A DNA stretch of 64,000 nt from Incurvaria masculella (GCA_946894095.1 OX335655.1:12648001-12712000), one strand, 5' to 3'. Positions 10,496 to 23,159 are shown, counted from the first letter of the stretch. The notes: generated from the sequence alone by a model not told the origin. Program-made: numbers and translations.

Positions 10496-12162
10496 TCGCG
10501 GTGCAATATCTAATCAACTTTAAGCGATAACGTTTACTCATCTTTCATTAGCCTGTTTTTTCTTACCCAGTGTGTGCATATTTTTTTGCAAAGCACAATA
10601 TAGCATAAAACATTCCATAAGGCCTGTACCTCTTTCACTAGTGACCAGTGAAAGAATATTAGTAAGTAGAGGAGATAGCAATAAAACACATATTTTTGAT
10701 AATTAATCAGCACAAAGAAAGTATTATTCTAACATCCTATTTTAGTTTTTTATTTGTTACGGATGAACATTTTCAAACTGTCTAATTCTGGACCATGATG
10801 CGGTTTACGTATTCTGTCACCAGAGAGTCCTAGCGAATAAAAAATAATAATTTTAAAACTACTTGTGTTCCATTTAATATATTTTAGTTCTTAAGTTCAT
10901 TTAATTAAAATCACATACCAGTATTTGGTTTATTCTGTTAGGGAGAAAAAGCCAAATCTTTACTTACTGCTACATTAACAGAAGACACCACAGCTCTAAG
11001 ATAAGCTACGCCGTTAAGGATCCATGGGAACGGCGACTACGCGTTATAGAGTTTACTGATTCGTTGTGCACCGACGAAGCTGAGTTCTGCTGCAAGGGGC
11101 CGGATAAACCTTTTTAGTAAATCATTGTTTTCGAAATATAAGTATTAGATCCCTCTTCAAGGGCACTAGCAAGGTCAAGCAGAAGCTTGTAAATTTAAAT
11201 GTGATTTAATACCATTATCACCACAATACACAGTTTCCAGACGCCTGCTTAAGTTATATTTCAATAGTCTGCACACCTTTGTAATAAATTGCACCGTTTA
11301 TAACCACTGACCGAGCAATACAGTTGAACTACAGCATAGCGATAATATAAAAAAGCAACTTTGGTTGCGTTATTTATTTTCTGAGCCTGCTCCTTTTTTT
11401 AATCACCTTTCATCACACACGAACTTTCTGGAATGATTTTAAAAATAGATGCTCCTGACCGCGAGGTAGGTGTGTGTCCTCGCTTCGCATCTCTATAGTT
11501 CAATTGGTAATTGTGCAAGGTTGTCCTCCACGTTGTCACCACGCACACACCTAACTCGGTGTACCAAAGAGCATGAATAATTTATCATTGAGTGACACAT
11601 AAATGCTCAAAATGTCATAAAAAAATCAAGGTTAGAATTTATCTACGTGCACACACTATACACGGGGCGCTCAAATAACAGTGAGAATGTGGTTATATGT
11701 GGTATAGTCCCCTTGCAATAAAACAGACAAAATCTTGCAGACACATCTTTGATTCGACAAAATAGTCACTGATCCTCCTTCGTGATATCGTAAACCAATA
11801 GGTTTTTGAATAATAGAGTATGCGTTAACTTTTATTTATTTATTTACTTAAATATATTAATTAACAATAGCTTACAACATATTGATATAATTTTCTTGCA
11901 GAAACAAACTCGTATTGATAATTGCAGAATACAGACGTCATTTCAAATAGAGTACATAAAATACATAAGTATACAAGTTGTCTGTAAACAGGATCTCTGG
12001 ATTTAACAAGTCCATTCGTGTATTCTAACATTGTTGCTGCTCTCAGTTGGAGGAGAGATATCGATATCTCTTCTATTAAGTATAATGGATTAACACCATG
12101 GCATTATAAGCAAGTCCAGTCCAACATTAAAGCACTTGAAATGTCCGTGAGCGTCGGCTTGT
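10496..12162. other. Intergenic: upstream of gene A and downstream of gene B
   Basis: No gene is visible. The right part (about 11760-12162) is the 3' flank of gene B. It shares CTGATCCTCC and TTTGAATAATAGAGTA with the 3' flanks of D and C respectively, and carries AATAAA signals on the minus strand (TTTATT at about 11832-11843), so it probably holds the 3' UTR. The segment 10560-11740 is AT-rich without recognised content. Confidence 0.45.
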
Positions 12163-12809
12163 CTAATGGCGGGCCCGAAGCTTGAGGTAGGATCCGCCGG
12201 CAACGCGGATACTGAAGTCGTGAGGTTGGATGCGCACCGGAGTAGTGGTGCGGCTCGTGGGCAGCAGCTCGAACTCCAGCAGCAGCTGGTACAGCATCAC
12301 CTTGAGCTCCATTAGCGCGAACCGAGATCCTGAGAAGTTACATGTTTAATACAGCATGGTTAGTATGATGTTGGTGTGCTGCTTTCCACGGGGGCTATAG
12401 ACTTCAGATACTATATACTTCAGATAGATCTTAGTCAACAGCTTGGTTCATAGTCTACATATATTTTAGGAAAAATCAGTTTTTAACCCATGACCTCTGG
12501 AATAAGAAACAAGACCAAACGGTCTAAAGACCAGTCGCTCAGTAAATCGAACAGAAGAAATGTTTGATATCGAGTATTTCTAGATTTTAGAAAAGCGTGC
12601 TGGAAACGTGATTGATGCTGGTAGTCATAATGACGACGAGTTAGAAACCGAGTTTACCGATGCAGTTCCTGGGACCGACGCCGAAGGGCATGAAGGTGAA
12701 GGGCTTGATCTCGTGCTTCCTGTCGTCGGAGAAGCGCTCGGGGTCGAACTTGTCCGGCTCGGGGAAGTATTGCGGGTCCATGTGGAGTGCGTTCACCAGC
12801 GCGTACACG
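12157..12809. other. Gene-conversion tract shared with copy D (B side)
   Basis: This 653-bp tract covers exon 10, intron 9 and most of exon 9 of copy B. It matches 42764-43456 of copy D with about two visible substitutions and one 40-bp duplication in D. Identity stops abruptly at both ends: just past the stop codon on the left, and inside exon 9 at GCGTACACG on the right. Confidence 0.85.
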
Positions 12810-15800
12810 CTCTCTTTCTTCTTCAGCTGTAGATTGATACATTTATATTTCAATCGATATCTGTTTTTATTAAAAAACCTATAGCCCTGTGTGCCACAGG
12901 TGCTCAGAAAAACCCAAATCCACCTCACTTCGCGAAACCTCGCTCAGCGAGGCCAACACCAGCGGATTTGCGGACAATTACAGAGCTATCTTATGCGTTT
13001 TTAGGGTTCCGTACCCAAAGGGTGAAAACGGAACCCAATTACTAAGCCTCCGCTGTCCGTCCGTCACACGGCTGTATCTCATGAACCGTAACAGGTAGGA
13101 AGTTGAAATTTTCACAGATTATGTATTTATTTTGCCGCTATAACAACAAATAGGTAAAATCATAAAATAATAATAATTAAAGGATACAAAAAACGTGTTT
13201 TTTTTTTAAATCTTGTGCGATGGTACGGAACCCTTCGTGTGCGAGTCCGACTCGAACTTGGCCGGTTTTTTTAAATAAGGTTTGAAAACTCCCAAAAACC
13301 TGTGGTATCATTGATGGCTGAGAAATACGTAACACAGCTAAGTGACTGAAAGTTATTTTTGTAGTTTTACTGAAAAACTTACCGTCACTGGCTGTGCACC
13401 TGGACGCGGTGGTTCTAGGGTGTAATCCTTCAGAACCTCGCGGTCCATCATAATTGCAGGGCTCCATTTCCTCAGTGTTTCTGTAAAATTTTCGACAAAT
13501 TTACATTATTTTGAAAACTTTCTCAACGTAATCATTAAAAATGTATTGTTTTAAGCATACCACTGATGACCATATCCATATATTTTAAACTCTGGAGCAC
13601 TTCATATGTGATTTCAGGGTTACTGACGTGGCAGCTGTCTATTTCCTCGACGAGTTTCTTCTGCACGTCAGGGTTAAGGGCCAACTCGTGGGCTGCCATG
13701 GTCAGTACTGCTGACGAGGACTCGAAGCCAGCAAAGAAGAAAATGAATGCTTGTCCGGCCAACTCATCCAGAGTCCATTCTAGAAAATTAAATCAAAATC
13801 CGGTACTAAGTTTTCAATGGTTTTTGAATCGTTGGAAATATGCTAACTCAAAAAAATCTATAAATAGTTTTAATTAAAACTTAATCAATTACAATGAAGT
13901 GATTACTATTGACATTACTTACGACGCTTAACTAAGCTTTCGTGAACCTTGGATTCTTCAACTGTTGCAAATCCAAGAGTGTCATCCCCTACTGGGGCGA
14001 TATGTTTCAGCGTACCTGAAAAAACAGAGATGTATACAAACATGTTTTCATGGAACTGGGCTTGATTGGCTGCTACAACTTCCGTCATGACATTTTAATT
14101 AGGTGCAATACCAGGACCTTTCATAGCTTTAAGCAATGAATGAATGGGTACAGTTAATATAGGTACTTCTTCTCGAAGCCCTGTGATCCGTACTTGTGCT
14201 ACAGCTTCAGCTGAAGCTAAGCTATATACACATAGTAATCAATCATCCTCATTGTAACCTTGGTGCTTTTATTAGTGAATGTAATAATTATGAGCTGAGC
14301 GTGGTGAGAGCTGTACTATTTTAAAAATGAGTATGTGAAAAATGTATTTCTTATTGACATTGACCTGTTCAGGCTCAAATAAACCATAGATTACATTGAA
14401 AAAAGTGACAAGCAACTTTTCTGATTTAGCACAGTTTCGATTCAGTCATTTATAGTCAAGCATTCCTCATTAATATTAATGTTATACGATAAGTATATAT
14501 AAATGAGCCAAAACAGTATTAAACAGTTATTTTAACCGATTGAACAATACCTTTTCACTAAATATAAGACTTCAGGAAGAATGGAAAAATACTACAGCTA
14601 GAAATAGTTTCCACATTGTTAAAAAAACAATAAAAATATATAGTAACATTTAATATTTAAGGTTAACTGTTTTACCCATTTAGAGCAACCAATTTACTTA
14701 TTTGGCTCTATTTTAAAGTTCATCAGTTAGATTCTTTTTTTTTCCAGTATAATAAAACCATACAATTGAGCACAGGAATCTGATTTAAGGCTGAACCGGT
14801 GAGTTTTTGCACTCTGTATAATGAAACCTACCCTTTTGAGCCTCCATGAGCAGCTGAAGCACGTCAGGCCGGTGGACGTTATTGTCCTCTCGATACTTCA
14901 TGGTGCCGAAAACTAGGTTGCGGAAAAAATCTGTCGTCGCTTTTGGAAAGAGCTCGAGTTTCAGCACCTGTACGCAGACACAAAGTAAACAACTTCAAAT
15001 TTAAGTTGAGTCAGGCTATGACATAATTCAAAAGAAATCTTCTTGAATTAATATTTCTTAAAAAAACATAATATGCTAAATGGGTATGATGTTGAGAAGA
15101 TGAACATACACACGTATACACACATATTTAAATCCATTCTTATAAACTCACCTTTGCTATAGAGGGAAATGAGACAACGAAAAAGAACCACATCCTTTGG
15201 AGTCCGGTGAACTGGGTCATGGACTTTCCCATCTTAAAAAACTCATTGTCCCTTTCGTCCTGTGAGTTGACCTTGTGGCCGAACGCGCAAGACGCGATCA
15301 CGTCGTTGGCGTAACGAGAGATCATGTCGAACATGTCCACTTCGTCACTCTCTTTCCCTGTTGAACATACGAATATATAAACCACTCCTACAGGTACTGA
15401 GATCTGATGATCTTCACGTAGTTTCGGTATGTCAGTCAGTATGATTTTTTTAATGATAGTTTGAAAAATACTAAAATTTAAAGTGAATAAAACATATTTT
15501 TTTATTATTAAGATTGAGTGAGCGAATTTATTTTCTTTTCATTAACATATTGCTCATGTTATAAGCACATTTGATAAAACAAATTGTGGCATTTTTCATT
15601 AGCTTTTATTTCACATGTGTTCTTATGTTTACACTGTTTTTAGTTTCGTCTTGTTTGCATCCCTTGGTTTTTTTATCATGCTCTAAAGTTATTTTATGTA
15701 ACTTTTTTTCTGTTTTTACAATTACTTTCCATTTTTTTTTGCATTATTTTAACGCAATCTTTTCTGGTGTAAATTGGTTGTTATTTATAGCTGTTAATTG

Positions 15801-18632
15801 TATTATGTAATACTGTTTGATTCCTAATAAATATCAAAAAGTAGTACTACGACCTCAACCTGTTCTTGTCGTTTTCTGTTGCCAATCGGATTCTATGATT
15901 TATCACTTACCCTTTACATAAGCTTTATTAACTTGAAAATTATTCTGCTCATATTGAGCTATGTTAATATTAATATGTTTATAAATTCGGACCTTGCTCT
16001 GTAGACTTCATCTCCCGGTGCAGGTGGGCCACGACCTGCTGACTGATCTCGCTCATGAAGGGCACCATGTGTCGCATCTTGGCTCCGGTGAAGGCGGGGC
16101 TGAGTGTTGAACGCATGTCTCGCCATTTCTGACCTGCAAAAGAAAGTAACTAATTTTACTCCCTCTGATTAAAGCTGGTTAAAAGGAGGACAGCAATAAA
16201 AATTAAGGTTTCACCTGTTTTGCAAAGTCTGCTATAAAAATGGGAAGATATAGGTATGTAGGTCCTTTATGTGGTATGAATACGTGAATAAAAACAAGAA
16301 TTGACAAACGATAAGAAAAGGAAGCGTGAAAGTAAAATAAGCATGAAAGTAGCATTGCTTGAAGCTGAAAGTATGAAGCCGAAAAAAATGTTACAAAAGC
16401 ACGAAACATAACTGAAAGTAGTTATGTATTTTGTAAATCATGTATAAACATAAATACATACATGTCTGTCCAACGATATTTTAGTTGCGAATATATCTAT
16501 AGTTTAGTTGAGCAGTACGACGAATGCTCCCACAAACTGCAGTGTAGTAAATATTTCCCTACCTTCCATTATTTGGCGAAAAATTTAATACGTTACGAGT
16601 ACGAATAAGATGAATATAATTAGAAAAATACCGCCAACTGACTGTCAATACATGCATTCTTTGTTAGAGCTTCAAAGGTATCACTTAAATGTCTTTTGAC
16701 GGGATATAACTAAGTCTCACTTATTTCCTAAATGTAAGTACCTAATTAACATTATCATGTAATTTTCATACAAAAAAATCCAAGATATTTGGTACTTTGT
16801 CACCGAACTTGTTGTTGTTCAGTGTGAATGGACTGATAACCTTGTTTGTTCGCTTCAGATATGGCCTGCATATCTGTGCGTAGACCGGCTTCAGTTTCAA
16901 GGGAGACATATTTTGCGATTAGAAGGCAATTTCCTTCTAAGCCTTCGTCTGGAGCCAAATATTCTGTTAGTGTGTCAGCGATATTGAAACAAAGCGGTTG
17001 CAATACTGCAAGTCATAATTTGATACCGAGATATGCACTGGTATTCGGAAGTAACATCAAATTTTGTCGTTACTACAAATTTAAATATAATTCGGCGAAA
17101 AAAGGTTGGCGGTCGAACCGGGAACCCGAAACTGAGAAGCCAGAAATTGAACCAGTGATTAAAATTGTTGATTTCAAACTTCCATTTTCAGGTGTTCCTA
17201 AATCATATTCTCATTTAACCTTTAAGAAATAGTAGACTGTTGCCGAAGAGTGGGTCGGAGTCAGCAATGAAGAACTCGCGGTGATCCACGAAGAAGTCGA
17301 AATCTTTCACTGTAATCTTCTTGATAATTTCCGGGTCTCTTATGATAGTGACGGGAGTGAACCCCTCAAATGCGCCGACATACCTGTGCAAAGTACGTTA
17401 ATTATAGTATGCTAGTAACCATGCGTTACAGAATTGTTTTTTCTAGCGAATATATTATTTATTTTACTTATTATATAGTGTATTTTGTATAATTAATTTT
17501 CCCCGTAGTTGTATATCTACACTTGCGTTTCCATGGTGGTTATCATATCGATTGGCTTTGTATTCAACATGTTTACTTTCTTTCGATATTGGTTGAGAAT
17601 CATAACACGTCTAAAGAGCTTTTATGAGGTTTGAAGTAACATTATATTTTCCTTGTTTAGTGACGAGCTCGTTAAACAAGCGGCCGCGTACAAGGACTTT
17701 GATCCAGCGAGGCCTTGTTTGGAGGAAAACACGGTTTCAATCTTAATATTAAGTTAATAACATCCCAGATAGCAATGTAAACTTGTTATCGACGTGCCAC
17801 AAGATCGAAGCGACAACCAAGAAGGTTTCCTAAACATTTGCCATGGCAAGCGAGAGCACTTGCGTCAAGTTTAAATCAAACTATCTTGTTTACACCCGAC
17901 AAAATTGCATGATGTTCATTAAAACAAAGGAGTATCAATGTTGACATAACAACTTTGTGTAATGTTTATCACAACAAAAAAACCTAAAATATACTTAAAT
18001 GTTTAATTGTATGTTCTGATCTGATCAGAACTACAATGATGTCAAAAAGCATTGTTTGCTCGCAGGCTATGCTCTCCCAGCCTTTCTCTTAACGAATTGC
18101 TTATTATTATTTGCATATTATTCAATTATCACTTCCAAACATTTATGCAACACTTGTGGTGTATTCACCAGTGTTATATATAAGTAAGCTAGCGCCATCT
18201 ATTGGCAAAAATGTAACATGACACGTTTGCAGCAATGTTAAAAAAATTATGTACAACATCCTTCTCGATCCTTATCTTGACAAGTTTAAAATAATAATTA
18301 AACAAACATGCTCCGGCAAATTTTACCGAATAGATTAAAATCACAGATTAACAAACTTGCTGCAACCGCCCTTACTATCTGGGATCGGACAACTCTCAGT
18401 TATGGGTAATGTGACTCACTTACTTATCTTCAGGGAATGCAGAGTAGATTTCGTGCAAGACGTCAATTACGTGCTTTTTATGGAAGGTGCTCTGGAAGAA
18501 GTTCCCAAAAATCGGGATTGTAGGCAGGTTCCTCACGCCGCGCTCCTCGAAGAACCGGTAGGACTTCTTTGAGTAGTAGTAGAGGTATGCCGCTAAGGCG
18601 ACCACCACTGCTACTACCACCTCTAGCCACAT
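12163..18632 (-). CDS. CYP9: CYP9-family cytochrome P450, copy B, complete
   Basis: Ten exons: 18424-18632, 17220-17383, 15993-16133, 15152-15357, 14832-14967, 13923-14015, 13561-13779, 13383-13480, 12658-12826 and 12163-12329. All junctions are GT/AG in phases 2,1,1,0,1,1,1,0,1; the product has 533 residues. It is a heme monooxygenase anchored in the ER by residues about 3-20, with hinge [11 protein letters not shown]. Helix C WRDMR is at 128-132, the I-helix AGFESS at 333-338 (Ser where many P450s have Thr), ExxR (ETLR) at 390-393, PERF at 451-454, and the heme loop [10 protein letters not shown] at 470-479 with ligand Cys477. Length and motifs fit lepidopteran CYP9 (CYP9A or a sister subfamily). 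Such enzymes usually oxidise plant toxins and insecticides; the substrate is unknown. Exons 9-10 are almost identical to copy D. Intron 3 carries a retroposed insert and intron 8 a HINE-like element. Confidence 0.92.
13002..13272 (-). repeat. HINE-like element in intron 8 of gene B
   Basis: The element runs from AGGGTTCCGTACCCAAAGGG to the complement of AAAACCGGCCAAG. It contains the conserved CTATTTGTTGTTATAGCGGC (here in reverse) and only a minimal ACGG tract (two units). See the copies at 20620, 37595, 50593, 55798 and 61653. Confidence 0.7.
14400..14745. repeat. Dispersed repeat in intron 5 of gene B
   Basis: The segment contains ATAAATGAGCCAAAACA, TTTCACT(A/G)AATATAAGAC and TATAGTAACATTTAAT. 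It recurs, split by other sequence, at 57540-58490. Copies C and D lack it at this intron, where the intron is shorter, so it is an insertion into B. The family is unknown. Confidence 0.5.
15423..15840 (+). mobile_element. Retroposed sequence in intron 3 of gene B
   Basis: A 418-bp insert is flanked by the direct repeat GTAGT (15418-15422 and 15841-15845). It ends with CCTAATAAATATCAAAAA, that is, a polyadenylation signal and A-rich end. Copies C (about 31190) and D (about 45352) keep the uninterrupted site GTAGTACTACGACTT. It is probably the 3' end of a 5'-truncated LINE, although no enzyme domain is left. Confidence 0.65.
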
Positions 18633-19713
18633 GGTGCCCTTTCACTTGAACGAAACAAATTTTTACAATGAAATCTTATTTAATTATTTTCAATCCTATT
18701 TCACAAGCAATCATAATTTACTGCGGTGTGCTTCGACTAAAATGTGTATTAATTCGCGTAACAAAAATAAAACAAAAGTACTGAAATTGCAACTTTTTGA
18801 AAATGTCATTAAAAAAATATGGGTACAACATTTTCTTGTTCGTCCTGAAAAAAGAAGGGGCTTTAATCTATGTTCTTATAACAGACTAAAAATATATACC
18901 AATATTCATTATACAACTCAGATTAACCGACTGTTAAATGTGTGACAGTTTTAGTATGCGTGATTATGTATTTGTGATAGATTTAACCCTGATATGTATT
19001 AGGGAATAAATATTTTCTAAATGTAAGATATGTTACACATTTTAATTGCATGACGATTATATACCAGTCTTATTAGCTTCACAATTAAACCAATTCTCAA
19101 TCTCAATAGTTGATTTAAGTTTTTTTTTATTTTTTATTTGAGGATAACCAAACACATATAGATAAAGAAACAAAACATATCAACATAATAAAAGTACAAC
19201 TATCTACATGCAATAACAGTTGCCACAGAGTAAGAAAAAGTAGAGCTTATGCCTAAAATCTCTAAGTACCTTAAAACTAAAATTATGCAAGAGGTATGAC
19301 ATTGTTATATGCACACTTAAATAAGTTATCCTTAAATAAATAATTGTCATTCTATAGTACATAAATTGTAATGTATATCGCTTTTGGTTTAGTCAACGTA
19401 AACACCCCAAATGCGCTGATTTACATAAACAGTTAGTAATCTTTTTTTATCACAATGAAACATAGAAAATAGCACTCCACGATAATAAAGACTTTTAGAA
19501 GTGAAATAATATTTAAAATCGGATCAGTAGTTCCAGAGTACAATTTACTTTTTGACGTTTTCTGAACCAACAATGTTTTTGCCCTTTTGCCATATTATTT
19601 ATGGTATATATTGTCTTTTTTTATCAAACAGTAATGTAAAATAAATAAAAGTATCCTAATAAAATTTGCCAAAGAAAATAGTTTTCTGCATAGAAAATAA
19701 TTGAGTATTGTAC

Positions 19714-19784
19714 CTTCTATCGGCCTTGTGCGAAAAATGGCCTCCGAGCCACGTATTTACGCGGCGATTGCACTGAGATGACTG
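19714..19784 (-). promoter_or_regulatory. Putative non-coding first exon / core promoter of gene B
   Basis: On the minus strand the block begins at ACAGT (GCGACAGTCATCTCAGTG contains two initiator-like motifs) and ends at a donor GAAG|GTACAATA. The same block stands upstream of C and D, and a weaker form upstream of A. Conserved sequence continues on the promoter side (GTGATATGAAGCGG). The acceptor would be just before GGCACCATG at 18632. Here it lies 1.1 kb from the ATG, farther than in the other copies. Confidence 0.5.
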
Positions 19785-19954
19785 TCGCACCGCTTCATAT
19801 CACATTAATTGTATTGCTTTACGTTTATGCTACGGCTAAAGCTGGCAGTGGGGCTATGCATAGGTTTAGCCGGCTAAATGCGGGCTTTGGCCGAACCATG
19901 TGTCCCTTAGACTAAAGCATTGGTGATGAATCTAGGCCTAGTGTTTGGTGTAAA

Positions 19955-20035
19955 GCACTAGGCCTAGTGGTAAAGACAGGTGTAGACAACAGTCTCTAGT
20001 GCCGAAGATCGCGGGTTCAAATACACCTTGATGCA
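19955..20035 (+). repeat. tRNA-like SINE head
   Basis: An A-box-like CTAGTGGTAAAGAC is followed by a B-box GCGGGTTCAAATACACC. A decayed version (GACCGCGGGTTCTTCTG) lies at the equivalent place upstream of gene C at about 34260, so the SINE predates the B/C duplication. Confidence 0.5.
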
Positions 20036-20619
20036 GAGCGACGAACGTTTAAGTAAATTGTCCGCTGTTCGCCGCATCGTATCTCGTCCAATTCTCGCAT
20101 AGTTTGAAATTATCCTACCTTCGAATGTTCAATCTTTACAGTCAATGTAAATAGATAAATAAACGACTGTACTGCAGAATTGTTTCACCCCTCTAGGTAG
20201 GTGAGCCTAAATATAACCCGCTCCTAAGTTATATCTGTAACAAAGTGTGTCATACCTATCAAATAAATAAATAAATAAATAATGTCCACAACGCAGGTAA
20301 ATCGTTAAATCAATGGAATTGCAAACTATGGGTTTACTATTTACAACAGGTGGCGAAATTGATAAACGCAATACCCGCGAATGTTATGTATTGCTGGTTC
20401 GGTCCAGCCTTGCAGTATTATAAAGCAGTGATACTATATATGCGTGTATGTCATAAAGTAGTTCTTTTGTCAGGACTCTTCTTTAATTTATGTATACTTA
20501 CTTCACGGTCGATTCTGCATGCATATAACATTCGGTGAAAAAAGCGACGTACTTGCTTGGTACGAAAAAATATATTTACCTTGTACACAAGCACAAAATT
20601 TAACACAGAAAATTTTTTT

Positions 20620-20931
20620 AGGGTCCCGTACCCAAAGGGTGAAAACGGAACCCTATTACTAAGCCTCCGCTGTCCGTCCGTCCGTCCGTCCGTCCGTCCG
20701 TCTGTCCGTCTGTCCGTCTGTCACAGGGCTGTATCTCGGTAACCGTAACAGATAGACAGCTGAAATTTTCACAGAGTGTGTATTTATTTTGCAGCTATAA
20801 CAACAAATAGGTCAGAGTAAAAAATAATTAAAATTAAACGGGGACCCCATACAAAAAACGTGATTTTTTTTGTACGATGGTACGGAACCCTTTGTGTGCG
20901 AGTCCGACTCGCGCTTGGCCGGTTTTTTTTA
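20620..20931 (-). repeat. HINE-like element with CCGT tract
   Basis: A full copy in reverse orientation runs from AGGGTCCCGTACCCAAAGGG to the complement of AACCGGCCAAG. The tetranucleotide tract has about seven or eight CCGT-type units (20676-20722). It is followed head-to-head by a second, headless copy. Confidence 0.7.
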
Positions 20932-21113
20932 TTCTACCTATTTGTTGTTATAGCGGCAAAATAAATACATACTCTGTGAAAATTTCAGCTGCCTACCTAT
21001 TACGGTTCATGAGATACAGCCCTGTGACCGACGGACGGACGGACGCACGGACGGACAGCGGAGGCTTAGTAATAGGGTTCCGTTGGCACCCTTTAGGTAC
21101 GGAACCCTAAAAA
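20932..21113 (+). repeat. HINE-like element, headless copy, inverted next to the previous one
   Basis: It starts in the middle of the family (CTACCTATTTGTTGTTATAG) and ends with the terminal hairpin GGGTTCCGTTGG ... GTACGGAACCCTAAAAA. Together the two copies form a large imperfect inverted repeat. Confidence 0.65.
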
Positions 21114-21235
21114 TGGAAAACACAAAAAGGTGCTAAAAACATCCGTCAGCATCATTCCTGATTGCGGGGCGCTATGAACTGTGACAATTTGGCACAGTCA
21201 AGGTCAGACAGGCTTATCTCCGAGACCACACACAT
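21113..21235. other. Upstream block shared by genes B and D
   Basis: AAAAGGTGCTAAAA, CATTCCTGATTGCGGGGC and GTCAGACAGGCTTATCTCCG also occur, in the same order, at 49797-49925 upstream of gene D. The block lies about 2.5 kb upstream of the B start and about 2.1 kb upstream of the D start. It may be a leftover of the duplication unit, an old repeat, or a shared regulatory element. Confidence 0.5.
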
Positions 21236-21283
21236 CATCACAAATACTCGCCGTCACGCAAACACGCACTGATACACGTTTTA

Positions 21284-21430
21284 TTAAGGATGTTCCGACC
21301 CATACAATGTTTTTTTTACACAGAACGCAAAAAGTATTGCACTTTAAGGCACGAATTCGTCAAAAATATTAAATATAGCCATAGTAGTTGCAGCGAAAAC
21401 ATATTCACAATATGTATAGTAGTGTATATA
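21284..21430 (+). repeat. M2 MITE, one arm
   Basis: TTAAGGATGTTCCGACCCAT begins at 21284. The arm continues through CACAGAACGCAAAAAGTATT and GCAGCGAAAACATATTCAC, as in the complete element at 51643-51980. The second arm is missing. Confidence 0.6.
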
Positions 21431-21679
21431 AAGTAGTGAAAAAAAGAAGGAAAACACTTGCTTGCCCAGAATGTCTAATGTGTCTACAATTATTATTATT
21501 TTATGATTTTGCTTCACAAATATGCCTGGTGCTGTTATGTGCTGTTAATTTTTTTTCGGTGTTTTTTGATATTGTTTAGTGTTGATTGGCTTTAACGGTG
21601 TAGTTTGATGTTTTCTGTCTTTTCGATGTACTATCTATCTAGATCTAGTATTGTTTGGTATTGTTGATTAAGACCGGGT

Positions 21680-21790
21680 TGATAATATCACATTTGATAA
21701 AAAAGTTGGTCGAAACGGTAATGAAACATTGTCCGTGTTTTCCATTCAGTTCAATATCGCCGTGCTCATGAAATGTCCTGATATGGCAAA
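21680..21790 (+). repeat. SINE W fragment
   Basis: GGTCGAAACGGTAATGAAAC, CCGTGTTTTCCATTCAGTTC and CGCCGTGCTCATGAAATG are the middle section of the W SINE. Confidence 0.45.
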
Positions 21791-21964
21791 AAACAAACTA
21801 CATGCAGCAAAGGAGAATAGGTAATATATACCTGGAGCTGCCACGAATGATTGCCCATTATTCTTTCACTAGACGAAACCAATTTATGTTGTTTTTCATT
21901 GTAATGTCCATGCTAAATACTACCTAATGTATAAAAAAGTACTGTGCCTAAGAATACTTACCTT

Positions 21965-22072
21965 TCAGAATATTTCGGTAGCGTTAAAAAAAGGTAAATT
22001 GAAATTCTTCTGTGTACTATGACATCCGTTTACGCAACAGTTGTTATATTTAATTATATGATGATTAGACAT
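21965..22072 (-). other. Possible N-terminal THAP-like exon (weak)
   Basis: An ATG at 22070-22072 opens a 35-residue frame containing NNCCVNGCHSTQKNFNLPFF, reminiscent of the first half of a THAP zinc finger (C-x2-4-C then F and P). A strong donor, AAAG|GTAAGT, follows at about 21960, but an in-frame TGA comes just before it. The upstream sequence (22080-22200) is GC-rich, unlike its surroundings. It could be a decayed THAP-transposase exon or chance. Confidence 0.2.
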
Positions 22073-23117
22073 TATTACGAATAAAAATGGCGAAAGTGCG
22101 CTTTCCGAAGCGACTGATCGACTGGACGTAGTGGACGTGTGAGCGTGTGCGCGCGGCGGCCCTGACTGAATTTGGAACCTCGGGTTCACTAGCGCCGTAG
22201 GTGAAGATCTCAGTAGGTATTTAGGAGTGACGGATGCCTGGTGCTGCATACCGATATACGTTCGCAAAAAGCGTCCTCGAACCACTTTCGCCCTCTGCCA
22301 TGATACAAACGCATAGTGGTATTTGAATAATAGAGTAAATTGTTATTTTTTCATTATTTAATTTAGGTTAAATAAACAATAGCTAACAAGTCAATTAAAT
22401 ATGTTCTAATAGACACAAGATTAAACTCCGCAGATTAGAGGTGTAATTTTAAATAGTATACGTACATTTCATGAGACTACAGGGTATCCTGTTGACCTTC
22501 GACAATCTTACTATGCTAGAAAACGTTAACTTGATGTCAATTAAAACTTCACGGTTTTCGAGATAAAAGCAATGAAATCAAATATCAAAACAATATTGTA
22601 TGATGTTTTTAATTTTCTTAAATGTTAAAAGATTGTGTAACTTTTTGGGTAATTTTATTTTACCCATTCTAGTCTATTAATTTCATCATTCGATCTAGCA
22701 CTTCTATACAAAACAGTTCGTTACATGATTGTTACATTTTTTCTAATGGGACACATTTTATACCAATTTGATTTATAGACGAAATAGACAATTCTTTGTC
22801 TTATGGGCAGTGTGCCGTTTTTTCTTTTCAGCATTATCATAATAGAGATGCACGTAGATGTTTCTTTAATTCTATTTATACAAGTACTGCAACGGACAGC
22901 ACTATTTACAGTGGGTTAGGTTAGTTTTAGGTTAAGACAAAATTGTAACTTAGATGCATAATTTGCAGGCGATGGAAAGAAAGAAATCGACAAAGGACTG
23001 TGAGCGGTGAGAACAAAGGATGAAATTGATTACAATGTTCTAATAACTTTATACAGTAGTTTATTTCAATTTAATTACTAACTAGTTAATATTAAGATTT
23101 CAAGTAATGAGCCTTGT

Positions 23118-23159
23118 GTTACTTTTAATATAGCAAGTGGTTGCTATATTAAAAGTAAC
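23118..23159. repeat. Perfect 19-bp-arm palindrome in the 3' flank of gene C
   Basis: GTTACTTTTAATATAGCAA (23118-23136) and its exact complement (23141-23159) are separated by GTGG. The paralogous 3' flank of gene D has only the first arm (GTTACTTTTAATAAAGCC near 42510), so the second arm was gained in C. On the gene C transcript it would form a strong hairpin about 0.3 kb past the stop codon. Confidence 0.75.

Noticed and set aside
12608..12832. Plus-strand frames across P450 exons (12608, 43255, 13566, 29585)
   Set aside because: Antisense shadows of conserved exons 7 and 9.
15571..15810. 79-residue Phe/Leu-rich frame
   Set aside because: Lies inside the retroposed 3'-end insert; T-rich composition explains it.
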